From positions 1 to 37,303 of IMG/VR virus record IMGVR_UViG_3300006737_000074: a stretch of DNA of 37,303 nucleotides; one strand, written 5' to 3'. The DNA comes from a virus. Both the position numbers and the translations under genes were made by a program. Below, piece after piece: positions 15,275-23,312 of this stretch; position 1 is the first letter of the stretch; each line of letters begins with the position of its first letter. The notes beneath the pieces were generated by a model. It had not been told where the DNA came from. It searched no databases and worked only from the letters and a program-made list of their open reading frames with translations.

Positions 15275-17610
15275 TGAATATTCTAACTGACATATTAAGT
15301 CTTTTTAAAAGGAAAAAGGTAACTAGCATTGTAAAACCTAATGACGCTATAGTTGTAGCTAAACATGAGGAACCGGATATGGAAGGGATTGCTTCTCCAG
15401 TCCCTTATAAAAGTGTTGAATTAGTTAGAGTTAGAGATCTTATAACATCTCAAGATTTAGAGTTTGAAAATGTACCAATAGGTGATAGTAGTCCTGGTTG
15501 TTTTAAAGATAAAACAAATGACCCGGTTACTGGTCAAGGTGTTTGCAATCTTAGAAGACTTAAATCAACTAGCTTGAATCTTACGATAGATGAAAACGGA
15601 GACTTTATTGAATTTGATAATTTAGCTGAAGCTAATACTGCATCTAATGTTGGATCTGGAGTTGGTACATTTAAACAAAAAGTTGGAGAAGATCTTGAAT
15701 TTAAAAGCATAACAAGTGTAGATGGCAGTGTAAATGTAACTGATAATGGAGATACGATAGACCTTGCGTCTGGTGCTAGTGGTGAAGTTAATACAGCATC
15801 TAACGTTGGTGGTGCTCCCGGTGAAGTATTCTTTCAAAAAACTGCTGAAGATTTAGAATTTAGAACAATAGATTCTACAAATGGAAGTATAAGTATTGAT
15901 CAAACAACTGATCCAGATGTTATTGATTTAAGCACTAATATAGCTACAGATGGAGTTACGATTGCAGGTGATGGAACTTCATCTAGTCCTCTTTCTGCAA
16001 TTCCAGCTGGAACAGGAGGCACTCAATTATTATCAGGAGCTGCCGCTTATTCAGGTACAGGTTTAATATTTGACGTTAGTGATTTAGTTTATATAATAGA
16101 TGGAATTCAATATACCAGTGCTGCAACACAAGTTACTCTAAATAACGGAGATCCATCTAATGGAAGATTTGATGCAATTGTAGCTGATGATACTGGAACA
16201 GTATCTGTAGTTCAAGGAACTCCTTCTGCAACACCAAGTACTCCCACACTTTCCCCAGAACAAGTTTTAGTTCAATATGTATTGGTAGGAACAAATGCTT
16301 CAACACCTAATATTACTACAGAGTATGTTTATAGAGAAGGTTCCACTCCAGATTGGACAGGATCAACATTTGGTAATAATAATACTGCTAATTTTTCATC
16401 AACTACACCTACACCTTTTCAAGGTACAGAATGTACTTTAGCTAGTGTAGGACAATACGGATGGAATAGAGGTGTTGGATTCGTAGCACCGTCTCCTATA
16501 AGTAGATCTCAATTTACTATTTTAAGCTTCAGAATTCAAATAACAGAAGACTTGGTTGCCGCAGGTGTAACTAGATTTTATGTTTTTGCCTGGGCAGATA
16601 CAACTTTTAGTAATTATAGTACGAGAATTGGTTACAAAAGGATTGAAGGTCTTATAAACATGGATGCATCTGCAATTGGTACATGGCAACTTGTAAATAT
16701 TCCAGTTTCTAATTTTGCAATGTTTCCACAAAATACAACTATAGGTGGTTTATGGTTTACATTATATCCAAATAGGCCACCAGGTGTAAGTCCTGCCCCA
16801 TATACACCAGCTACATTTGCTTTAGATGATATTAAATTTCAAACAGGATTTGGACCTTCAACTAATGGAGCTACAATTGATGTATTTGAAAATGATCAAA
16901 TAGTTGGAGATGCATCTAGATTAAATTTTAAAGATACAGATAGTATTTCAGTTACAATAACAGATGATACTATTAATAATAAAATGGATATTGAGTTTGA
17001 TGCTGTTCCAGATAACTCTAAATTATTAAAAACTTCTGTTTGTGCAGTTACTACTTCGGCTGTTACTGATTATGCTTTAATCGGAGTATCAAATACTACT
17101 ACATTTAGTTTAGTTGAATATAATCCTAGTGCCCCTAGTACAGCTGCATCTCATACAGCAAATATACAATTTAATAGACCTACAGAAGATTCAAATTATG
17201 TTAGAATATCTATTGAGCTAAGTGCGATGACAGCAGCATCTTCTTTGACGGGAGAATTTATACATTGTGGATTACATCATACTCCCTCAACTACTACAAC
17301 TCCAACATATGGTTGGAGAACTATAGGTGTAGATGATGATGCAACAAATCTTACAGTATATAATGTTGTATTTGATGTACTTGTAAGTGATATGTTAGAT
17401 TGGTCAGGTAATGCAGCTGATCCTAATGAAATATGTTTCTTCTTTTTAATGTTATCATCTTCAGGCTCTACTAGTGTTTTTATAGGAAGACAATGGGCTC
17501 TTGGTTTATCAGCAACAAATTCAAAATCTCCGGGGCCAATTGTATTTGAAGCTCATGAAATTATAGCTGGTACTAGATTACTTAATCCAGGAGATGCTCC
17601 ACCATCATAA
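15274..17610 (+). CDS. Tail-fibre or receptor-binding protein with repeated modules
   Basis: 778 residues. Residues 1-70 look like a particle-binding N-terminus. Two repeats follow, at about 120-170 and 172-222, each NTASNVG...F(K/F)QK..EDLEF then ...SV/I....IDL; a partial copy (SQDLEFENV) lies at 59-67. Residues 223-243 (TDGVTIAGDGTSSSPLSAI) are a motif common in phage tail fibres. Residues about 355-525 look like a beta-sandwich carbohydrate-binding fold (FxFAW core, WQLVNIPVSNF, then FALDDIKF). The C-terminal 250 residues are beta-rich and probably form the receptor-binding tip. The protein should sit on the virion and recognise host surface glycans. A strong terminator follows at once. 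Confidence 0.82.
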   Translation: MNILTDILSLFKRKKVTSIVKPNDAIVVAKHEEPDMEGIASPVPYKSVELVRVRDLITSQDLEFENVPIGDSSPGCFKDKTNDPVTGQGVCNLRRLKSTSLNLTIDENGDFIEFDNLAEANTASNVGSGVGTFKQKVGEDLEFKSITSVDGSVNVTDNGDTIDLASGASGEVNTASNVGGAPGEVFFQKTAEDLEFRTIDSTNGSISIDQTTDPDVIDLSTNIATDGVTIAGDGTSSSPLSAIPAGTGGTQLLSGAAAYSGTGLIFDVSDLVYIIDGIQYTSAATQVTLNNGDPSNGRFDAIVADDTGTVSVVQGTPSATPSTPTLSPEQVLVQYVLVGTNASTPNITTEYVYREGSTPDWTGSTFGNNNTANFSSTTPTPFQGTECTLASVGQYGWNRGVGFVAPSPISRSQFTILSFRIQITEDLVAAGVTRFYVFAWADTTFSNYSTRIGYKRIEGLINMDASAIGTWQLVNIPVSNFAMFPQNTTIGGLWFTLYPNRPPGVSPAPYTPATFALDDIKFQTGFGPSTNGATIDVFENDQIVGDASRLNFKDTDSISVTITDDTINNKMDIEFDAVPDNSKLLKTSVCAVTTSAVTDYALIGVSNTTTFSLVEYNPSAPSTAASHTANIQFNRPTEDSNYVRISIELSAMTAASSLTGEFIHCGLHHTPSTTTTPTYGWRTIGVDDDATNLTVYNVVFDVLVSDMLDWSGNAADPNEICFFFLMLSSSGSTSVFIGRQWALGLSATNSKSPGPIVFEAHEIIAGTRLLNPGDAPPS

Positions 17611-17613
17611 AAA

Positions 17614-17660
17614 GGTCCCACTAGAACGTCTAACTAGCGGGGTTGGTTTTCCTTTTTTTA
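17614..17660. terminator. Terminator between converging transcription units
   Basis: GGTCCC-A-CTAG pairs with CTAG-C-GGGGTT (17614-17624 with 17634-17644; one A/C mismatch and three G-T pairs), followed on the plus strand by TTTTCCTTTTTTT and on the minus strand by CCTTTTT. It serves the tail-fibre unit and the minus-strand unit coming from DUF932. Confidence 0.8.
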
Positions 17661-17690
17661 ATTATATCACATTGACGTTTTTAGTTTCCA

Positions 17691-17777
17691 CTAAGCAGGC
17701 GGATCCTTTCTACTAGCTACTAAATAGATCAAAAGGCAAGCTATTAAAGCTTTAAATATAAGGCCTGCTACTATCAA
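17691..17777 (-). CDS. Possible 28-aa membrane peptide (TTG start)
   Basis: A short frame beginning with TTG, overlapping the stop of the DUF932 gene (TTGA), would encode a peptide with one hydrophobic helix (LIFKALIACLLIYLVAS) and a charged end (RKDPPA). The sequence can also fold (AGCAGGC/GCCTGCT at its ends), so it may instead be a non-coding 3' region. The only support is the coupled position and the sensible membrane-peptide composition. Confidence 0.3.
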   Translation of the reverse strand: MIVAGLIFKALIACLLIYLVASRKDPPA

Positions 17778-18664
17778 ATTTCAAAATCAAAATCTTCTAA
17801 CTCTTTTTCTTCAATGATTTCATCAGTCTTCATCTCTTGCATTTCTGCATCAGCATCAAACTCATCTTGAGAATTGTCAATATCATTTACTTCATTTTCA
17901 ATGGTATCATCAGTATTAATGGTATCTTGTTGGGTAATACCCATACCTTTTAATACATTAGCCATCATGAAATCATGAAAGTTTTTAGTATCACTTAACC
18001 AAGATCTTGGATGCACAGACTTATATGAATGTGTAACATGATTATAAAAAGCCCATGCGTTTTCTTGATCACACTGGTAATCAAATGAAGGCTTTTCCAT
18101 TTCATCTTTAACACAACTCATTTGTCTAGGACTGATGAGATCTTCATTAAAGTACATGCGTCCTAATAACTCTGCTTGTTTTTTCTTAGTTAGAGTTACA
18201 GTTCTTAAGTTATCTCTATCTTGCTTTATTCTATCAAAAGCTTTTTGAGCATTCTTAATTTGACTTGATATTTGCATCTTGATCTCTTCATCTGCAGTTC
18301 CTGTATGCTTTCTAGCATAGTTTAATTCACCACAAACCATTCCGTTAGAACATGCAAATACTTGAGCTCCAATAGCACATTGAAATCTTATTGATTTATC
18401 ATAGGAGTTTGTCCAAGCAAACATCATACCTAGTTCATTATCAGATTGTCCTGATATTGGCTTTATATGATATATTCCTTGAGCTACTTCTCCCCGATTA
18501 TTAGCCCTATAAATTTCATTTGTGACTATGAATCCACTATTAGCAAGCATTTGCTTGGTGTTATCAATTACAAATTTGTGAGATATAACCGTATACGTAT
18601 CTCCATGAGATGGCAACGGTGCATTTATAACAAAATCTCTTGTTACTTCTATTTTACTTTTCAT
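17774..18664 (-). CDS. DUF932 family phage/plasmid protein
   Basis: 296 residues. It resembles the DUF932 (phage/plasmid-like TIGR03299) family: a core with NSYDKSIRFQCAIGAQVFAC followed by SNGMVCGELNYARKHTG, the family's most recognisable stretch. A helical middle follows and then a very acidic C-terminus (DIDNSQDEFDADAEM...EDFDFEI) of the kind seen on proteins that bind replication partners or mimic DNA. The molecular role of the family is not established; it is common near phage recombination genes. It is the last large gene of the minus-strand region and has about 50 nt of AT-rich upstream sequence after a hairpin. Confidence 0.8.
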   Translation of the reverse strand: MKSKIEVTRDFVINAPLPSHGDTYTVISHKFVIDNTKQMLANSGFIVTNEIYRANNRGEVAQGIYHIKPISGQSDNELGMMFAWTNSYDKSIRFQCAIGAQVFACSNGMVCGELNYARKHTGTADEEIKMQISSQIKNAQKAFDRIKQDRDNLRTVTLTKKKQAELLGRMYFNEDLISPRQMSCVKDEMEKPSFDYQCDQENAWAFYNHVTHSYKSVHPRSWLSDTKNFHDFMMANVLKGMGITQQDTINTDDTIENEVNDIDNSQDEFDADAEMQEMKTDEIIEEKELEDFDFEI

Positions 18665-18716
18665 ATGTAAACTTTATAAGTGTAAATATATAAATTATTT
18701 TTGTTTAAAACAAATT
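18665..18716 (-). promoter_or_regulatory. Candidate promoter upstream of the DUF932 gene
   Basis: Read on the minus strand this AT-rich stretch has TTTG, about 20 nt of spacer, then TATATTTA, close to the Bacteroidota -33 TTTG / -7 TAnnTTTG pattern but with the final G missing. It lies between the hairpin at 18717-18745 and the ATG. Weak by itself. Confidence 0.3.
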
Positions 18717-18745
18717 CTTACCCGGTTACATAATAACCAGGTAAG
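18717..18745 (-). terminator. Hairpin between polB and the DUF932 gene
   Basis: CTTACC-x-GGTTA / TAACC-x-GGTAAG: 11 bp with one internal mismatch and a 5-nt loop; on the minus strand it is followed by AATTTGTTTT. It fits a terminator for the polymerase transcript and overlaps the end of a tiny membrane-peptide frame. Confidence 0.6.
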
Positions 18746-18797
18746 CTATTAATATGCATAAAATGACAAAACCTATGTCTTTTATTACTTTCATCAT
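18726..18797 (-). CDS. Possible 23-aa membrane peptide downstream of polB
   Basis: An ATG ATG start 11 nt after the polymerase stop encodes MMKVIKDIGFVILCILIAY and then LVIM: a short charged N-terminus plus one membrane helix. It is too short for most gene finders. The stop codon lies in the loop side of the terminator hairpin, so translation would run into the hairpin. It may be a small membrane effector or chance. Confidence 0.4.
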   Translation of the reverse strand: MMKVIKDIGFVILCILIAYLVIM

Positions 18798-18808
18798 GTT
18801 ATCATTCA

Positions 18809-20809
18809 TCAGAATAGTTCTAGTTGGTTAATACTTACATTGAGTATTGAGTCTATTTCAGATTCAATGGCCTTGCTATAATATCCTAAATCAATATCAT
18901 AGTCTTCCCATTTAGGTTGCAGCTTTATTTCATTGAATAAAGTTTGCATCCACTTTCCGGACTCACACTGTATTTGCCTACCATCTTCTTTATTGACTTT
19001 AGTTATCTTAACGCTATTCTTACTTTGTTTAGATATATAATATCTGTTTATTTTTTGCAAATCCTCCTCACGGTATTCACCGTCTGGAGTAGATCTAGCT
19101 ACTTGTTTCCAATTACCTTTGGATTTCATACCTATACAGTAATCAAGTATATTTCTATTCTTTGCAAGATAATCTTCAGGTAAAATATCTTTAACAAAAT
19201 AATTATAAATAGCTTTTTTAACTATCAGTTTAGATTTATTCTTATGAAGTTGAAGTTCATGAAAATTAAATCTACCTTTTAACTTAACAGGAGCATACAT
19301 AAATTCTGGGCCCTTTACTTTAAATAAGTAATGAGGATTGTTTTCTTTTACGTTTCTCCATGTAGTCATGTCTACTGATTTAAAATCATTGACGGCAATA
19401 TAATTATTAACATCACCAAGAACAAGCTTTTGATATGTGTCATGTTCAAGATTTAGTTGAGTTAATTCTTCCCATTCTTTACAGACCTCCAAATAAAGAT
19501 CTTTCTTATTTTTTGGAATTCTAATCTCAACACCATCTGTATTTTGCAACAAACCAAATGCTTCAGGTATTGCATCAAGTATCATATCATATAACATCAT
19601 AAGGCTTAGTTGGCCATTAAGAGTTATACGCATACACAGTTCAGGATCATAAAAGAAACTATTCTCCTCATTGCTTAAACCAAAAGTTGAATTAAGTATA
19701 ATTTTATATACATAATTCATTGGATTAGACTTTGGGATTTTAACTCTTTCATTAAAGAACCATTCATACTGATCACAAAACTCTTCTTTTGGAAAGTGTG
19801 CGGGTGACCATTGATTGCGGATACACAAATTGGGATAGAAAGATGTAACATCTGAAGACATAATAATATGTTCATCATCTGATTTATAAACACCACTCTT
19901 TCTTGCACCGTGTATACCACCTAAAGCAAACGTTGTATGTACACCTTTATGTTCAAGTTCATATTTAAACTGACCTTTTAAGCTCATTGCATCTAGCTCC
20001 AGTGACTCAAACCTTTTTAGTGCCTGCTGAAATATAGGAGACTTAAACTTTATATACGGAAGTATCAAGTCTTTAACCTTGATTATATTCCTATAAGTCC
20101 TCATACCTTTTATTTCTTTAGGATGTACGTTTAACTTTTTACTTAAATAATAAGCAAATAGTTCTTTAGCAATACGAGGTTCTGATGCACTGAATAAATT
20201 GATATTATATTTAGATGTTAATTCTTTACGCAGTTTAATTTGAGACTTAGATGTATCAAATATAGCTTTAGTAGATTCAACATCATTAATACAATATTTT
20301 ACAATTGTATCTAGTTCTTCTTTAGTTTTGATTTCTGTCTCATGATGTATTGGCATATCTAAAAGATTTTCCCAATCCATACTAAATTGTATCCACTTAA
20401 GACTAGAACGTTTTGCCGGGTTGTCCCAGTGATGTAATTTAAATAAATCAATTTGACCTATTTGTATATGCCACGGTGCAAATACACCCCACTCTTTCCT
20501 GTTTTGTCTAGCTATTGTCTGTTGAGCAAATGCATAAATAACTTCTGCTATTGCACAACCTGACATGTTGGACCACAACTCATGATTGTTTAGTATATAC
20601 TGAGTAACTTGAGCATCAAATGCTAATCCATTATAGGATATATGCCATTGCTTCTCTTCTCTATTTTCATGTAAAAATTCTATGAATTTATCAAAATCAT
20701 TTTGCAGGTCATGCACTATAAATATCTTTTGTTCAGATGTTTTATAATGTTTAAAGACTGCTACAAAACAATTAGATAAAGTTTCATAATCCATTATCCA
20801 ATGATTCAT
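18809..20809 (-). CDS. DNA polymerase, family B, with 3'-5' exonuclease
   Basis: Replicative polymerase of 666 residues. The exonuclease domain has D7-x-E9 (MDYETLSN), N60...F64-D65 (YNGLAFDAQ) and Y172...D176 (YCINDV). GGIHGARKSG (297-306) links to the polymerase domain. Motif A is D320-VTSFYP, motif B is K369-IILNSTFG, and motif C reads Q-N423-T-D425-G where most family B enzymes have DTDS. It has its own unit: a strong hairpin terminator lies just upstream and another hairpin downstream. No terminal-protein gene was recognised, and the separate primase and DnaB-type helicase argue for RNA-primed rather than protein-primed replication. Confidence 0.93.
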   Translation of the reverse strand: MNHWIMDYETLSNCFVAVFKHYKTSEQKIFIVHDLQNDFDKFIEFLHENREEKQWHISYNGLAFDAQVTQYILNNHELWSNMSGCAIAEVIYAFAQQTIARQNRKEWGVFAPWHIQIGQIDLFKLHHWDNPAKRSSLKWIQFSMDWENLLDMPIHHETEIKTKEELDTIVKYCINDVESTKAIFDTSKSQIKLRKELTSKYNINLFSASEPRIAKELFAYYLSKKLNVHPKEIKGMRTYRNIIKVKDLILPYIKFKSPIFQQALKRFESLELDAMSLKGQFKYELEHKGVHTTFALGGIHGARKSGVYKSDDEHIIMSSDVTSFYPNLCIRNQWSPAHFPKEEFCDQYEWFFNERVKIPKSNPMNYVYKIILNSTFGLSNEENSFFYDPELCMRITLNGQLSLMMLYDMILDAIPEAFGLLQNTDGVEIRIPKNKKDLYLEVCKEWEELTQLNLEHDTYQKLVLGDVNNYIAVNDFKSVDMTTWRNVKENNPHYLFKVKGPEFMYAPVKLKGRFNFHELQLHKNKSKLIVKKAIYNYFVKDILPEDYLAKNRNILDYCIGMKSKGNWKQVARSTPDGEYREEDLQKINRYYISKQSKNSVKITKVNKEDGRQIQCESGKWMQTLFNEIKLQPKWEDYDIDLGYYSKAIESEIDSILNVSINQLELF

Positions 20810-20827
20810 ATTTTAATTTTTAGTCAT

Positions 20828-20865
20828 AAAAAAAGGCTCCGGAAGTTGAATAACACGGAGCCTTT
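20828..20865 (-). terminator. Strong hairpin plus U-tract before polB
   Basis: AAAGGCTCCG (20832-20841) pairs perfectly over 10 bp with CGGAGCCTTT (20856-20865). On the minus strand it is followed by a T7 run. It ends the unit that stops at 20911, but the polB ATG lies only about 18 nt past the U-tract. Confidence 0.9.
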
Positions 20866-20910
20866 AATTGATGTGACGATGAGCTGATCAATCACATCTA
20901 TTTAATACTA

Positions 20911-21339
20911 TTATGCAGGCATAATAATGTTTGATGTTTTGGTTTCATTAGCATCAACTTCTTTCATATACTGTGCAGAATCAAAGTCTTTGAAGTTAAC
21001 TGCAAAAATTGCAAGAAAATTTTCAATTTCTTCTTTTTCTGTAATATAGAATTCAGAAAATGTATTAATAGAAACTCTTTGTTCTTTTATTACTTTACCT
21101 GTTTCCTTATTTGGAAACTTTAGTTTTTGAGGATTTCCTGATTCATCTAATCTGGGTAACATGGTAAATGTTTCTTTCATTGTTTTAGAAATTACAACCA
21201 GTATTCCAGTAGATGGATCAAACATTCCTTCTACGTATGGGCAGTCTTCTGTGACTGAAATTAAATTAAATGATTTAACTCCTCTAAAAGAAGAAGAGAC
21301 TAACATCATGTTTTGTCCAATATTTGTTTTTGCGCTCAT
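20911..21339 (-). CDS. Conserved-type hypothetical protein (142 aa)
   Basis: Not recognised. A mixed alpha/beta protein without membrane segments: an N-terminal part with SSSFRGVKSFNLISVTEDCP, a beta-rich centre (GMFDPSTGILVVISKTMKE), and a C-terminus ending NIIMPA. It is the last gene of the unit that carries the exonuclease and the radical SAM protein and lies just ahead of the polymerase, so a part in DNA metabolism is plausible. Its start overlaps the previous stop by 4 nt (ATGA). Confidence 0.6.
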   Translation of the reverse strand: MSAKTNIGQNMMLVSSSFRGVKSFNLISVTEDCPYVEGMFDPSTGILVVISKTMKETFTMLPRLDESGNPQKLKFPNKETGKVIKEQRVSINTFSEFYITEKEEIENFLAIFAVNFKDFDSAQYMKEVDANETKTSNIIMPA

Positions 21340-21920
21340 TTATTATTTTTGTCTAAAGATATAGAATTATTCTTTAATAATGCAAATTCATCTGGAATTT
21401 TCTCAATTAATGTTTCTTTTGCTAAGTCTGGTGGTGAACAAAGCTCATGTGTTGATTTAATTAATTCTAAGTCTACGTCTAACTCTTTTGCATATGTTTC
21501 GTGGTGTGATTTTGGGTCCAAATAAGATTGTATATAACCGCTTATTCTACCCACTCTACCAAAGTATATAAGTATTTTTCTTTTAGTTTCAACTGAAAAT
21601 TTTGAATAGGAACCTTTTACAAACATTTCATGATCATGTTTAAATTTTGAATAATCAAAAACATAGATCTGTCTATCCTTACCCTTTTCATTATGTTCTA
21701 ATAAAGGGTGAGAGGCTAGATGTCTCATCTCAAAAGTCTTAAATTTTTCTGACCTTTCTGTATGATAAATACAAATGTATTTACAATCATACTCGGCATA
21801 AAGACCATCCCAGCAGATGTAAGTTTCTACTGGGACAAAGTCTTCACCTTTTTTAATATCTAATAAAGGGTATAAAAAAATCTTAGATTTTTGAAAATAC
21901 TGCATGTAGGCTCCTGTCAT
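21336..21920 (-). CDS. Hypothetical protein (194 aa)
   Basis: Not recognised. Aromatic-rich N-terminal half (ETYICWDGLYAEYDCKYICIY), a basic centre (KFSVETKRKILIYFGRVGR) and an acidic helical C-terminal part. It is linked by a 1-nt stop/start overlap to the exonuclease upstream and by a 4-nt overlap to the gene downstream, so its production is tied to the exonuclease. It could be a partner of that nuclease; nothing in the sequence proves it. Confidence 0.6.
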   Translation of the reverse strand: MTGAYMQYFQKSKIFLYPLLDIKKGEDFVPVETYICWDGLYAEYDCKYICIYHTERSEKFKTFEMRHLASHPLLEHNEKGKDRQIYVFDYSKFKHDHEMFVKGSYSKFSVETKRKILIYFGRVGRISGYIQSYLDPKSHHETYAKELDVDLELIKSTHELCSPPDLAKETLIEKIPDEFALLKNNSISLDKNNK

Positions 21921-22906
21921 TATAGTCTTATTTTATTTGTTGCAAAATCATAAGGTAGGCTATAATCTTTCTCTGTATAATGGTATTCCGCTCTATTTAA
22001 TGTATCACTTAAACTAAACGCCCATGCCCTCATAGTTTCATTAAGTACATCAAATACGTAAACTTGATTATACTTATCTATTACAACAAACTTAAATAAA
22101 ATTTCATAATTATCCTTGATTTCAGGATCTAAATTTTCATAAACTAACTTAAAATATATAGCTGCTTGAAGATAATAATTATAATATTCAACAGTTTCTG
22201 GAAAATCTGAAATAGTTTTTCCGGTTGTTTTCACATCAGTAATTATAACTTTTTTATTTTCATGATCTATCTTATAGAAATCAACATAACCATGTAAACC
22301 AAATTCATGATTCATAAGATTACATTGTAAATACTTTTCTACAAATCTTCCTGATTGATCTAATTCAAAATCAGTTTCATTATTTTCAAAAAGATCACTT
22401 ACTTCTTTATTAGCTTTTAGTATGTCAACGTAACTATTGCAACGAGCCAAGGTATCTTGGTCAACAACGTCCACGTCTTTAGTAAGAATAAACTTCCAAT
22501 ACATTTCATAATCATCTATTTTAACTTTATTAATTCTAGCTTCATCAGTCTTTAGAGACTGATATAGATTTACTTCTTTTAAAACATCTGTTACCATAAA
22601 GTCTGGAACATCTGCTAATTTTTCAGCAGTAAATCTTTCAGATATAATATGTAATACTTTTCTTACACTATCTGTAGGAGTTTTACCAGGTACAATCTTA
22701 AATTTCTTTTCAAGATTCTCAGGTTCCAATAAAAGACAATGTACAAGTTTACCTTCAACTAAATGCTTATCAGTACGGACTTCACGGTCTTTTAATATAT
22801 ACTCCTTATAAAATAAGGATGGAGAAAATAATAATTTATTTATAGAGGAATAACTAAAGTTAAACTTTTTAGCATAAAACTCCTCTTCTTTTTGTTTATC
22901 AACCAT
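21920..22906 (-). CDS. PD-(D/E)XK exonuclease (DUF3799-like phage nuclease)
   Basis: 328 residues. The N-terminus FSYSSINKLLFSPSLFYKEY and LVEGKLVHCLLLEPE (residues 49-63, with E51 and H56) are typical of the phage DUF3799/RecB-like nuclease family. The catalytic core is D209 (HGYVDFYKI), D224-x-K226 (IITDVKTTG) and Q247...Y251 (YYLQAAIYF). Such enzymes chew one strand of duplex DNA for recombination; here a Sak4-type ATPase and an SSB further up the strand are natural partners. It overlaps the preceding gene by 8 nt and the following by 1 nt. Confidence 0.88.
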   Translation of the reverse strand: MVDKQKEEEFYAKKFNFSYSSINKLLFSPSLFYKEYILKDREVRTDKHLVEGKLVHCLLLEPENLEKKFKIVPGKTPTDSVRKVLHIISERFTAEKLADVPDFMVTDVLKEVNLYQSLKTDEARINKVKIDDYEMYWKFILTKDVDVVDQDTLARCNSYVDILKANKEVSDLFENNETDFELDQSGRFVEKYLQCNLMNHEFGLHGYVDFYKIDHENKKVIITDVKTTGKTISDFPETVEYYNYYLQAAIYFKLVYENLDPEIKDNYEILFKFVVIDKYNQVYVFDVLNETMRAWAFSLSDTLNRAEYHYTEKDYSLPYDFATNKIRL

Positions 22907-23309
22907 ATTTTTCTAAATAATCATTGAATTTTTGATCTTTAAATTGTTTTAAGTCTTCTTTAGATATGTTAAAATTTTTCATCAATCTTTCTATTATATC
23001 TTTATCTGAAACTTCTACTTCAGCTACTATAATACCAACAGAACTAAGTCTTTCCATTAAAAGCTCTTTCTCTAATGTAAGTTTAGTAACTTCCCATAAA
23101 AGAAAATTTACATTTCCTACTTGTTCTAAAGTAAACTCTTTCATTACATCTGTTCTTTTTTTTGTAAAGGCTGCTACCTTTCTTTCAAGAGCATTAGCCA
23201 TTTCTAAATCACTCACTCCACTAAGATGAGACATAATCATATCTGTTATATAGGGAGCATATTTTTTACCATGCTCATTGTATTCCTTTTTCTTTTGTTC
23301 TTCACTCAT
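22899..23309 (-). CDS. Hypothetical helical protein upstream of the exonuclease (136 aa)
   Basis: Not recognised. Almost wholly helical and highly charged; a central stretch (EQVGNVNFLLWEVTKLTLEK) may form a coiled coil or dimer contact. Its stop overlaps the exonuclease start by 8 nt, suggesting coupled synthesis and perhaps a complex. The start is preceded by TTTTAAATT, without Shine-Dalgarno. Confidence 0.65.
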   Translation of the reverse strand: MSEEQKKKEYNEHGKKYAPYITDMIMSHLSGVSDLEMANALERKVAAFTKKRTDVMKEFTLEQVGNVNFLLWEVTKLTLEKELLMERLSSVGIIVAEVEVSDKDIIERLMKNFNISKEDLKQFKDQKFNDYLEKYG

Positions 23310-23312
23310 AAT

